From assembly GCF_007176755.1 (NCBI RefSeq), contig NZ_BJTV01000008.1:62001-126000 (forward strand): 64,000 nt of DNA, written 5' to 3'. This document shows positions 39,383-47,335 of this stretch, piece by piece. The notes under the pieces are model-generated. The model was not told where the DNA came from, made no database searches, and saw nothing but the letters and a program-made list of their open reading frames with translations. Position 1 is the stretch's first letter. Each line of letters starts with the position of its first letter. The DNA comes from Streptomyces sp. 1-11. GTDB taxonomy: Bacteria; Actinomycetota; Actinomycetes; Streptomycetales; Streptomycetaceae. A program made the position numbers and the translations under genes.

Positions 39383-39534
39383 CCTCCGCTCCCTGTCCGG
39401 TGGTGGCCTGCACACCCAGGCTGCACCAGCCGGACGCGTCCCGCTCTCCCAGCGGCTCGCGGACACGACCGCGGCACGGGCCGTGTCCGGCCCGTGCCGC
39501 GGTCGTACCGGGCGGGCGCGCGCCCGCGGGCGGG

Positions 39535-40830
39535 TCAGACGGCGGGCCGGACGGCCTCCGCCTCGGCCGGCCCGGCAGCGGCAGCGACGGCGGGGGGCCG
39601 GCCCGGCAGCGTGAGCACTGCCACGAAGCCGAGGACGGCCACGGCGGCGAAGAAGTAGAAGCCCCACGGGTGACCGACCCCGGCGGCGACCAGGGCGCCG
39701 GTGATCGTCGGGCCGACGATCGACCCGATGCGGCCGATGCCGGAGGCCGAGCCGAGGGCGGTGCCGCGGACCGCGGCCGGGTAGTAGCTGGTCACGTAGG
39801 CGTAGACGAGCACCTGCGCCGAGAAGACGAACACACCCGTCAGGAAGACCACGGTGTCGAGCAGCAGGTCGCTGTGCATCCTGACGCTGAGGCAGGCCAG
39901 CATCACCACCGAGACCGCGAACCAGCCGAGGGTGACCGGCTTGATGCCCCGCCGGTCGGCGACGAAGCCGCCCAGCACCAGCCCGGCCACGCCGCCGGCG
40001 TTGAGGATCAGGAGCTGGGTGACGGCCGTGGGGACGGGGTAGCCGGCCTCGTTCATCAGCTTGGGCAGCCAGGTGTTGAGGCCGTAGACCAGCAGCAGGC
40101 CCATGAAGGAGGCGACCCAGATGCCGATGCCCGCCCGCAGGTAGGCCGGCTTGAGCAGCTCGGTGAACGGCACCCGCTGGGACCCGGTGGCCTCGCGGGC
40201 GCGCACGAACGCCTCCGACTCCGGCAGCCGGAACCACTGGACGGCCGCCACCACGAGCCCGGCCGCGCCGAGGACGTAGAACAGCACCTGCCAGTTGTCG
40301 GTCACCTGCAGGGCCAGCAGCGAGGTGATGACGGCGCCGGTGTGGTAGCCGGTCATCGTCAGCGTGCTGGCGCGTGCCCGGCGTCTGGCGGGCATGTGCT
40401 CGGCCATCATCGTCAGCGACACCGGCATGCAGGCGCCGAGACCCACCCCGGCGATCAGCCGCAGCACGGCGAACATCGCCACGGAGGAGGCGAGCGGGAC
40501 CAGCAGGGTGAACACGGAGAACAGCACCACGGACCCGATGAGCAGCAGACGCCGCCCGAGCCGGTCGGCGAGCGGACCGACCAGCACCGCGCCGATGGCG
40601 ACGCCGACCAGCGAGAGCGTGGCGATGGTGGTGGCGTCCCCGGCGGTGATGCCGAGGTGCCGGGTCTTGATCAGGGTCGGGATGATGGCGCCGAGGACGA
40701 CGAGGTCGTACCCCTCGAGCATGACGGTGATCCAGCACAGGACCACCGTCCAGACGCCACGGCCGGCGGCGCCGGTGCCCGCGGAGGTGTTGGACGCGTC
40801 GGACGCGTCGGAAGAGACGACGGATGCCAT
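39535..40830 (-). CDS. AAHS-family MFS aromatic acid transporter
   Basis: 431-residue, 12-TM major facilitator. The AAHS signature is seen in TM1 (MLEGYDLVVLGAIIPTL) with the inner loop GPLADRLGRR. The family (PcaK, BenK) imports benzoate, 4-hydroxybenzoate or protocatechuate with protons. It is the last gene of a three-gene run with benzoylformate decarboxylase and aldehyde dehydrogenase, so the cargo is probably mandelate, benzoylformate or a ring-substituted relative. It is separated by 117 nt from the dehydrogenase and may also have its own promoter. Confidence 0.9.
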   Translation of the reverse strand: MASVVSSDASDASNTSAGTGAAGRGVWTVVLCWITVMLEGYDLVVLGAIIPTLIKTRHLGITAGDATTIATLSLVGVAIGAVLVGPLADRLGRRLLLIGSVVLFSVFTLLVPLASSVAMFAVLRLIAGVGLGACMPVSLTMMAEHMPARRRARASTLTMTGYHTGAVITSLLALQVTDNWQVLFYVLGAAGLVVAAVQWFRLPESEAFVRAREATGSQRVPFTELLKPAYLRAGIGIWVASFMGLLLVYGLNTWLPKLMNEAGYPVPTAVTQLLILNAGGVAGLVLGGFVADRRGIKPVTLGWFAVSVVMLACLSVRMHSDLLLDTVVFLTGVFVFSAQVLVYAYVTSYYPAAVRGTALGSASGIGRIGSIVGPTITGALVAAGVGHPWGFYFFAAVAVLGFVAVLTLPGRPPAVAAAAGPAEAEAVRPAV

Positions 40831-40947
40831 GGAGACATTCCCCCCAGAGCGGCTACGGGAGACGGAAGTGGGCGAGCGGGAGCCGGAGCGGCCGCGCGGC
40901 GAGCCGGAGGGGTCGCGCGCGGGCCCGGCGGAACGGGAACGCGGGGA

Positions 40948-42402
40948 TCAGAACGGGTAGTCGGCTATGTCCGGCCGTACGGTGACCCACTGGGTCTCGG
41001 TGAAGGCCTCGATGTTGGCGGCGGCTCCGCCGAACCGGGACCCGGTGCCGGACGCCTTGACCCCGCCGAACGGGGCGTGCGGCTCGTCGGCGACCGTCTG
41101 CTCGTTGATGTGGATCTTTCCGGAGTCGATCCGGTCGGCGAGCTTCATCGCCGTGCCCACGTCACCGAGGATGCCGACGGACAGTCCGTACTCGCAGTCG
41201 TTGACGATCCGCGCGGCCTCCTCCGGCGTGGAGAAGCCGATGACCGGCGCCACCGGACCGAAGATCTCCTCGCGCCAGGCCGGCATGTCGGGGGTGAGGC
41301 CGGTCAGCACGGTGGCGCGGTACCCGGCGCCCACGATCTCGCCGCCCGCGGCCAGCTTCGCGCCGGCCGCCACGCTCTCGGTGACGATGCCGTGCACCCG
41401 CTCCAGCTGCCGCCGGTCGATGATCGGGCCCAGCGCCACGTCCTCCCGGGCCGGGTCGCCCACGGGCAGTGCGTCCGCCTTTGCGGCGAGCACCGCCGCG
41501 TACTCCTCGAGCAGCGACTCGTGCACGATGTGGCGGCCGGTCGTCATGCAGATCTGCCCCTGGTGCAGGTACGAGCCGAACGCGCCGGCCGAGGCAGCCT
41601 TGCGCACGTCCGCGCCCGGCAGCACCACCAGGGCGTTGTTGCCGCCGAGTTCGAGGTGGGCCCGCTTGAGCAGCCGGCCCGCCTGCTCGCCGATCGCCCG
41701 GCCGACCGGGGTGGAGCCGGTGAAGGAGACGACCCGCACCTCGGGTGCCTCGACGACGGCCTGGCCGACCGACGCGTCGCCCGGGAGCAGGTGCAGCAGG
41801 CCGGAGGGCAGCCCGGCCTCCTCGAAGACGCGGGCGATGACGACGCCGCCGCTCACCGCGGTGCGCGGGTCCGGCTTCAGCAGGACCGCGTTGCCCAGGG
41901 CCAGCGCGGGCGCCACCGAGCGCAGCCCGAGGATGAGCGGGAAGTTGAACGGCGCGATCACGCTGACGACACCGGCCGGACGGCGCCGGGCGAACGACCA
42001 GCGGGCCTCCTCCGAGGCCAGCACCTCGCCCTGCGGGTGCGTCGGCAGCGCCGCGCACTCGAAGCACTCGCCCAGGGCCAGCCCCACCTCGAACGACGCC
42101 TTGGAGCGCACCGAACCGGCCTCGCGCACCAGCCAGTCCTCGATCTCGGCGGCGTGCTCGGTGAACAGCTCGCCCGCGCGGCGCAGCACGGCCGCCCGTT
42201 CCGCGGCCGGGGTGGCCGCCCAGGTCCGCTGGGCCTCGGCGGCCCGGGCCGCGGCGCGGCCGACGTCCTCGGCGGTGGCCAGGCCCACGGTGCCGAGCCG
42301 GTCCCCGGTCGCGGGCTCGGTCACCGGCCGCCCGGCGGTGGCGTCCCGCCAGCCGTCGCTGTGGAACTTCTCGCCCCAGACGGCGCTGTCCAGGAGTGTC
42401 AT
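40948..42402 (-). CDS. Benzaldehyde dehydrogenase (aldehyde dehydrogenase family)
   Basis: 484-residue NAD(P)-dependent aldehyde dehydrogenase. Motifs: FNFPLILGLRSVAPALALGN (cofactor site), SFTGSTPVGRAIG, catalytic Glu in LELGGNN, nucleophilic Cys in HQGQICMTTGR, and EEIFGPVAPV. It is closest in motif style to benzaldehyde/salicylaldehyde dehydrogenases. Lying 70 nt downstream of benzoylformate decarboxylase on the same strand, it should oxidise the benzaldehyde released by that enzyme to benzoate. Confidence 0.9.
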   Translation of the reverse strand: MTLLDSAVWGEKFHSDGWRDATAGRPVTEPATGDRLGTVGLATAEDVGRAAARAAEAQRTWAATPAAERAAVLRRAGELFTEHAAEIEDWLVREAGSVRSKASFEVGLALGECFECAALPTHPQGEVLASEEARWSFARRRPAGVVSVIAPFNFPLILGLRSVAPALALGNAVLLKPDPRTAVSGGVVIARVFEEAGLPSGLLHLLPGDASVGQAVVEAPEVRVVSFTGSTPVGRAIGEQAGRLLKRAHLELGGNNALVVLPGADVRKAASAGAFGSYLHQGQICMTTGRHIVHESLLEEYAAVLAAKADALPVGDPAREDVALGPIIDRRQLERVHGIVTESVAAGAKLAAGGEIVGAGYRATVLTGLTPDMPAWREEIFGPVAPVIGFSTPEEAARIVNDCEYGLSVGILGDVGTAMKLADRIDSGKIHINEQTVADEPHAPFGGVKASGTGSRFGGAAANIEAFTETQWVTVRPDIADYPF

Positions 42403-42472
42403 CGGTGTCCCTTCCGCCGCCCGTCGGGCGGCGAGTTCTCGGAGAGGGGTTCGGGCGTTCGGGCAGGGGTGG

Positions 42473-44053
42473 TCAGGAGGGGGTCGTCAGCGCGGTGTCG
42501 ACCTGGACGAGCCGGGGTCCGTCCGGCCGCTCGGCCAGCACGGCCCGCAGCTCGTCCGCATCGCCGACGTGCCGGGCCGGCACTCCGTAGCCCTCCGCGA
42601 TACGGGTGAAGTCGAGGCCCGGGATGTCCAGGCCCGGCGCGTCCGGCACGCCGAGCAGACCGCTGAACCAGCGCAGCGCCCCGTACGTCCCGTTGCGCAG
42701 CAGCACCACGGTGAGCGGGACCCGATGCCGCGCGGCGGTCCACAGGGCGGTGATGCCGTAGTTGGCCGAGCCGTCCCCGATCACACCGACGACCGGGCGG
42801 CCGGGCTGGGCCATGGCGACCCCGACCGCGCCGGGCAGCCCGAAGCCGAGGCCGCCGGCGGCCGGGAAGTAGTACGAGCCGGGCTCGCGCAGGTCCATCT
42901 GGCGCCACCACGCGGCGTTCGTCGACGTCGACTCCACGACGTAGGCGGTGTCGCCGGGCAGTTCGTCCCGCAGGGCCGCGAACACCTGCTCGGGGTGCAG
43001 GCGCGGCGCGTCGGCGGACGCCGGCTCGGGCGCCGGCCGGAACGCGTCCGCGGGCGCCGCGGGCGCGTCCAGCGCCTTCAGCAGCAGCTCGATCACCGCG
43101 GCCGGGTCGGCCACCAGGGCCTCGCCCATCGGCGCCCGCGCCGCGGCCGGGGCGTCCTCGGTCACCTGGATGAGCCGGGTGCCCTCCGGCAGGTACCGCC
43201 CGGGAAGGTACTCGTGGTACCGGAACACCGGGGCGCCGAGCACCAGCACCAGGTCGTGCCCCTCGAAGGCCCGGGACACCGGCTCGATGCCGGCCGGCAG
43301 CACCCCGCGGAACAGCGGGTGGCGGTTGGGGAAGGGCAGCCGGAACTGCGACGGCGCCGCCCACACCGGACCGCCCAGCCGCTCGGCGAGGCGCACCGCG
43401 TCGTGGAAGAGCCCGCCGGAGTCGATGTCGCCGCCCAGCACCAGCGCCGGCCGCCGCGCCGCCGCGACCGCCTCGGCCAGCCGGCGGCCCTGCTCCGCGC
43501 CGGGCACGCCCGCCCGCTCCACCCGCCGGTCCAGCACCGCCAGGGAGTTCTCGCCCGCGTCGGCCGCCCAGTCGTCGTACGGCACGGAGAGGTAGGTGGG
43601 CCGCCGCTGCAGCCGGGCCTCGAAGACCGCCTGGGCGAGCGCGCGCGGCACGTCCTGCGCGCACGCCGGCTCGGCGGCCCAGCCGGCCAGCGGCCGCATC
43701 AGCGCGGCGGCGTCGACGTTGGCGAGGTTCGCCTCCGGCCCGATGGCCGGCCGCACCTGCTGGCCGGCCACGATCACCAGGGGCGTGCGCGAGGCCACCG
43801 CGTTCGTCAGCGCGCCCATCGCGTTGCCGGAGCCGGACGCGGCGTGCAGGTTGACCAGGACGGGACGGCCGGTCGCCTGCGCGTAGCCGTCGGCCATGCC
43901 CACCACGGCCCCCTCGTGCAGGCCCAGGACGTAGCGGAACCCGTCCGGCAGGTCGGCGAGGAAGGGCAGCTCGTTGGAGCCGGGGTTGCCGAAGACGGTG
44001 GTGAGCCCCTGACGACGCAGGAACTCATGGGAGACATGACGCACGGATGGCAC
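42473..44053 (-). CDS. mdlC: Benzoylformate decarboxylase
   Basis: 526-residue thiamine-diphosphate enzyme that splits benzoylformate into benzaldehyde and CO2. Catalytic residues match the Pseudomonas putida enzyme almost number for number: Ser26 (NPGSNE), Glu47 (GLHEGA), His70 (VNLHAASG) and His280 in VFRYHEY. The ThDP motif GDGSANYG...NGTYG is complete. The GTG at 44053 gives this register and has GAAGGG upstream. It is the first gene of the transcription unit, divergent from a LysR regulator 98 nt away. The match to MdlC is strong, although related 2-oxo acids could be substrates. Confidence 0.93.
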   Translation of the reverse strand: MPSVRHVSHEFLRRQGLTTVFGNPGSNELPFLADLPDGFRYVLGLHEGAVVGMADGYAQATGRPVLVNLHAASGSGNAMGALTNAVASRTPLVIVAGQQVRPAIGPEANLANVDAAALMRPLAGWAAEPACAQDVPRALAQAVFEARLQRRPTYLSVPYDDWAADAGENSLAVLDRRVERAGVPGAEQGRRLAEAVAAARRPALVLGGDIDSGGLFHDAVRLAERLGGPVWAAPSQFRLPFPNRHPLFRGVLPAGIEPVSRAFEGHDLVLVLGAPVFRYHEYLPGRYLPEGTRLIQVTEDAPAAARAPMGEALVADPAAVIELLLKALDAPAAPADAFRPAPEPASADAPRLHPEQVFAALRDELPGDTAYVVESTSTNAAWWRQMDLREPGSYYFPAAGGLGFGLPGAVGVAMAQPGRPVVGVIGDGSANYGITALWTAARHRVPLTVVLLRNGTYGALRWFSGLLGVPDAPGLDIPGLDFTRIAEGYGVPARHVGDADELRAVLAERPDGPRLVQVDTALTTPS

Positions 44054-44151
44054 GGGTGCTTTTCCCTTCGGAAGTGACGCAGCACACGCTAAGGAGCACA
44101 CGACATGGTCACCAATAGATGTTGCCCGGCCGCGATATAGACTCCGTCGAT
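44054..44151. promoter_or_regulatory. mdlC / LysR divergent promoter region
   Basis: 98-bp spacer with TATAGA (44136-44141), about 10 nt before the LysR ATG, fitting a leaderless transcript. AT-containing inverted segments (around ATAGATG and CGATATAG) are plausible LysR contacts, but no exact box can be assigned. Confidence 0.5.
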
Positions 44152-45087
44152 ATGAGCAGCTTCGACCTGAACCTCGCCCGCGTCTTCGTGCTGCTCTACG
44201 AGACCGGCAGCGTCACGGCCACCGCCGAGACCCTGCACGTCACCCAGCCGACCGTCAGCTACAGCCTGGGCAAGCTGCGCCGCCACTTCGGGGACGAGCT
44301 CTTCCGCCGCACCGGCCGCGGCCTCACCCCCACCGCCGGCGCCCGCCGCCTGTACGAGCCGCTGCAGCGCGCCCTCGCCGACATCGACGGGGCGATCCGC
44401 CAGTCCGACGACTTCGACCCCGCCACCATGGGCGGCCGCTTCACCGTCTCTTTCTCCGACCTGGGCGAGGTCACGCTGCTGCCGCGCCTGGTGGCGGCCG
44501 CGCGCGAGCGCGCGCCCCGGGTGTCGTTCGCCGTCCGCTCCCTGGACGTGGACGACGCCGAGAGCCAGCTCCGCCGCGGCGAACTCGACGCCTTCGTGGC
44601 CACACCGGTGCTGACCTCGCACCGCACCGTGCGCATCCCGCTCTTCCACGAGCGCTACGTCGGCATGGTCGCCGCCGACCACCCGCGCATCCGCGGCACC
44701 CGCGTCACCCTGGCCGAACTGGCCGCCGAGCAGCACGCGTCGGTGTACGGGCCCAGCGGGCACGTCGCGCCCAGGTCGCTGCTCGCCACCCACGGACTGC
44801 TGGACCGCCTGACCGTGGACGCCACCCGCTTCTCGGTGCTGCCGTACCTGCTGGAGCGGACCGACCTGATCGCGATCGTCCCGGAGTACGTCGGCGAGGT
44901 CTTCACCGCCTCCCACCGGCTGCGGCTGGTCCGGCTGCCTTTCGACACCGAGCCGATCGAGATCGCGCTCTACGCCCGGCACGAGGCGTCCCGCAGCCCT
45001 TCGCAGCGCTGGCTGGTCCAGTTCATGGCGGAGGTCCTGGGCGAGCTGGTCAGTCCCGCGCAACTGCCGCCGACCGCCATCCGGTAA
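44152..45087 (+). CDS. LysR-family regulator of the aromatic module
   Basis: 311-residue LysR protein. The HTH (ETGSVTATAETLHVTQPTVSYSLGKLRRHFGDELF) is of NodD/PcaQ-like style, followed by a periplasmic-binding-like effector domain (about 95-300). The divergent arrangement with mdlC-dehydrogenase-transporter makes it the probable activator, with an aromatic acid as inducer. The start at 44152 places the ATG right after a -10-like TATAGA, and no SD is present. Confidence 0.88.
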   Translation: MSSFDLNLARVFVLLYETGSVTATAETLHVTQPTVSYSLGKLRRHFGDELFRRTGRGLTPTAGARRLYEPLQRALADIDGAIRQSDDFDPATMGGRFTVSFSDLGEVTLLPRLVAAARERAPRVSFAVRSLDVDDAESQLRRGELDAFVATPVLTSHRTVRIPLFHERYVGMVAADHPRIRGTRVTLAELAAEQHASVYGPSGHVAPRSLLATHGLLDRLTVDATRFSVLPYLLERTDLIAIVPEYVGEVFTASHRLRLVRLPFDTEPIEIALYARHEASRSPSQRWLVQFMAEVLGELVSPAQLPPTAIR

Positions 45088-45186
45088 GGCGCGCTCATCT
45101 GGCGGTGCGGTGCCCTCTCGCGCACCGTGGAGGTCAGGGGATCGACCGACCGGGCGGGCGCACGTTCCGCGGGAGAGGTGGCACAC

Positions 45187-45630
45187 GTGGACAGCAACGT
45201 CTCCGGGCCGAGGGTCGTGGTCGGCGTGGACGGCTCCCCGTCCTCGTACGAGGCCCTGCGCTGGGCCGTGCGCTACGCGGCCCTCATCGACGCCCGCGTG
45301 GACGCCGTCACCGCGTGGGAACTGCCGGGCCTGTACGGCTGGTCGGGGCCGGTGGTGGACATGGACATCGACCGGGACGAGGCCCGTGACCGGATGCGGC
45401 AGGAAGTCACCGAGGTGCTCGGCGACGACGTGGCCCGCTCGGTGCTGACCCACGTGGCGCACGGCAACCCCGCCGAGGTGCTGCTGCGGGCCGCCGAGGG
45501 AGCCGAGGTGCTGGTCGTCGGCAGCCGGGGCAGGGGCGGCTTCGCCCGGGCCCTGCTCGGCTCCGTCAGCCAGCACGTGTCGCAGCACGCGACCTGTCCG
45601 GTCGTGCTGGTGCGCCCCGGGGCGAAGTAG
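45187..45630 (+). CDS. Universal stress protein (UspA family)
   Basis: 147-residue single USP domain that binds ATP: strand VVVGVDGSPSSYEALRWAV, then VGSRGRGGFARALLGSVS carrying the G-2x-G-9x-GS nucleotide motif, and a C-terminal CPVVLVRPG. USPs are core members of DosR/OsdR-type dormancy regulons. The GTG at 45187 follows GGGAGAGG at proper spacing; earlier in-frame GTGs are less well placed. It opens the stress cluster. Unlike several neighbours, no 14-bp palindrome was found upstream of it. Confidence 0.9.
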   Translation: MDSNVSGPRVVVGVDGSPSSYEALRWAVRYAALIDARVDAVTAWELPGLYGWSGPVVDMDIDRDEARDRMRQEVTEVLGDDVARSVLTHVAHGNPAEVLLRAAEGAEVLVVGSRGRGGFARALLGSVSQHVSQHATCPVVLVRPGAK

Positions 45631-45663
45631 GCCTCGCCGGCGATCGTGCTGGTGCGCCCCGGC
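45604..45663 (+). repeat. Duplicated 3' end of the USP gene
   Basis: CGTGCTGGTGCGCCCCGG occurs at 45604-45621 and again 42 bp later at 45646-45663, beyond the stop codon, with partly conserved flanks. It looks like a tandem duplication of the last codons of the gene, or a remnant of a second USP. Confidence 0.7.
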
Positions 45664-45687
45664 CCGAGGTGGGCCCCGCCCGCGCGC

Positions 45688-46371
45688 TCACTCGGTGGCG
45701 GCGCCCTGCCCGGTCACCGCGTCCCGGCCGCCCGGCGGCAGGTCGAACCGTACGTCCACCACGCCCTCCACGGCCCTGATCAGCCGGGCGGCCACCGGCA
45801 CCAGGGCTCTGTCGCGCACCCGGCCGACGAGCGTCACGACGCCGTCCTCGACCACCACGTGCAGGGACGACGAAGGCGGCGGGAACAGGTAGGACACGAT
45901 CTCCCGTCGGACCTGCTCGGCGATCTCCTCGTCCCCGCGCAGGAAGACCTTGAGCAGGTCGGCGCGGCTCACCACGCCCTGCAGCAGCCCGAGTTCGTCG
46001 ACCACCGGCAGCCGCTTGACCCCGGTCCGCGCCATCACCCGGGCGGCCTCGGCCAGGGTGGCGTCGGCGCGCACGGTCACGGCCGGCTCGGTCATCAGGT
46101 CACCGGCGCTGAGCGCGCCCGCCTTGGCCATGTCGGCGGGGCGGCGCAGCCGGGTGTACTCCTCCGCGGGGTCGTCCCGTAGCTCCTCCGTGGGCAGCAG
46201 GTCGGCCTCGGAGACGACACCGACGACCCGGCCCTCGCCCTCGATCACCGGAAGGGCGCTGACCCGCCAGTCCTGCATCATCTCCACGATCTCCTTGAAC
46301 GGGGCCCGGCGGCCGACGGCGGCGACCGTGTGCGTCATGACGTCGCTGACGATGTGCGGGGTGCCGTACAT
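45688..46371 (-). CDS. CBS-pair plus BON domain protein
   Basis: 227-residue cytosolic protein with two CBS motifs (about 8-62, VSALPVIEGEGRVVGVVSEADLL; about 90-145, VKRLPVVDELGLLQGVVSRADLL) forming a Bateman module for adenine nucleotides, then a C-terminal BON-like domain (about 155-215, VEDGVVTLVGRVRD). It resembles hypoxic-response protein Hrp1 (Rv2626c) in the CBS part. SD GGAG. It lies 59 nt after the STAS gene on the same strand, so it is probably co-transcribed from the palindrome-bearing promoter at 46.8 kb. It is one of three paralogues here. Confidence 0.9.
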   Translation of the reverse strand: MYGTPHIVSDVMTHTVAAVGRRAPFKEIVEMMQDWRVSALPVIEGEGRVVGVVSEADLLPTEELRDDPAEEYTRLRRPADMAKAGALSAGDLMTEPAVTVRADATLAEAARVMARTGVKRLPVVDELGLLQGVVSRADLLKVFLRGDEEIAEQVRREIVSYLFPPPSSSLHVVVEDGVVTLVGRVRDRALVPVAARLIRAVEGVVDVRFDLPPGGRDAVTGQGAATE

Positions 46372-46430
46372 GGTGACTCCAGGAGGGACTCGGTCACGGA
46401 ACCCGGCCGCGGGGGGCGGGCCGCAGGCGG

Positions 46431-46772
46431 CTAGGGCAGCTTCCGGTGCACCTCGAAGACCCCGCCCAGGCCGGACAGGCGCAGCAGGCGCGCGAAGCTC
46501 GTGCTCTCGGCGACCAGCCGCAGCCGGCCCCGGCGGGCCAGAGTCCGGTTCCGCGCCCGGCACAGGACGCCCAGGCCGGAGCAGTCGATGAAGGTGGCCG
46601 GGCGCAGATCGAGCACCAGATCGGGGCGCGGGCCCGCGGTGAGCGCGTCGAGCCGCTGCGCCAGCGCGTCCACGGACAACATGTCTATCTCCCCGTCCAG
46701 GGCCACGACGGTCGTGCCGCCGCCCTCGCTGGGCGCGGGGCGCGGGCCGGACGTCGTGCGGTTCTCGGACAT
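46431..46772 (-). CDS. STAS-domain anti-anti-sigma factor
   Basis: 113-residue SpoIIAA/RsbV-like protein (VVALDGEIDMLSVDALAQRLD, FIDCSGLGVLCRARN). The phosphorylatable Ser is in DCSGLG. When unphosphorylated it would bind an anti-sigma kinase and liberate a sigma factor; SpoIIE phosphatases such as the one at 38.1 kb could activate it. Its start (ATG 46772) lies 37 bp from a pair of 14-bp palindromes. It heads a likely two-gene unit with the CBS-BON gene, linking partner-switching to the dormancy-like cluster. Confidence 0.88.
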   Translation of the reverse strand: MSENRTTSGPRPAPSEGGGTTVVALDGEIDMLSVDALAQRLDALTAGPRPDLVLDLRPATFIDCSGLGVLCRARNRTLARRGRLRLVAESTSFARLLRLSGLGGVFEVHRKLP

Positions 46773-46808
46773 GCAACGAGACAAACGCCTTCCGGGGCGT
46801 ACGCGGTA

Positions 46809-46843
46809 GGGCCGGTCGGCCCCATACCGGGGCCGACGGGGCC
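46809..46843. promoter_or_regulatory. Two DosR-like 14-mers before STAS-CBS unit
   Basis: GGGCCGGTCGGCCC (46809-46822) and GGGCCGACGGGGCC (46830-46843), 21 bp apart, 37-71 bp upstream of the STAS start. They share the GGGNC-N4 architecture with sites at 47.2, 49.3 and 52.1 kb. Confidence 0.6.
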
Positions 46844-46910
46844 CACGGGGCGGGGAACGGGCCCGGCGCGGGGGCGACAGGGGTCGGCGACGGGCGGACG
46901 GGGGAGGGCG

Positions 46911-46994
46911 GGGCCGGCGTGGGTACGGATGGGGCTGGGCGGGGCGCGGACAGGGCCGGCGTGGGTACGGACGGGGCTCGGCGGGGCGCGGACA
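46911..46994. repeat. 2 x 42-bp tandem repeat in divergent spacer
   Basis: Two near-identical 42-bp units (46911-46952 and 46953-46994) followed by degenerate related G-rich segments to about 47150. They occupy most of the 563-nt gap between the divergent STAS and dehydrogenase genes. Open frames through them are low-complexity and not believed to be coding. Confidence 0.8.
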
Positions 46995-47190
46995 GGGACC
47001 GGCACGGGCGCAGGTGGGGGTCGGCGACGACTGGGCGGAGCAGGGCCCGGACAAGGGCTGGCGTGGGCATGGGCAGGGACCGGCGGGGTTCGGCGTGCCG
47101 GCGGGGCCGGTGGGGTTCGGTGTGCGGACGGGGTGGCGTGCCGGCGGGGCCCGCGCGGGGTCCGGACGGGCGCCTTCCGGCCGGTGGCGA

Positions 47191-47204
47191 GGGCCGGTCG
47201 GCCC
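47191..47204. promoter_or_regulatory. DosR-like 14-mer before alcohol dehydrogenase
   Basis: GGGCCGGTCGGCCC, identical to the site at 46809, lies 132 bp before the dehydrogenase start. A decayed relative (GGGCCCTTCCGGCG) is at 47243-47256. Confidence 0.55.
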
Positions 47205-47335
47205 AAGCGTGTCCCCCGCGCACCGCACAAGCTGAACATGCGGGGCCCTTCCGGCGCCGTGCCGGAGCCAGGCCCACGCCCGCGTACCCGCCGGACGCCC
47301 TGGTGCCGCGGCAGACCGAACAGGTGAGGAGCGTC

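Noticed and set aside
46919..47335. Upstream extension of the alcohol dehydrogenase frame to 46919
   Set aside because: The sequence is low-complexity Gly/Arg/Asp from G-rich repeats. The SD and conserved N-terminus place the start at 47336.
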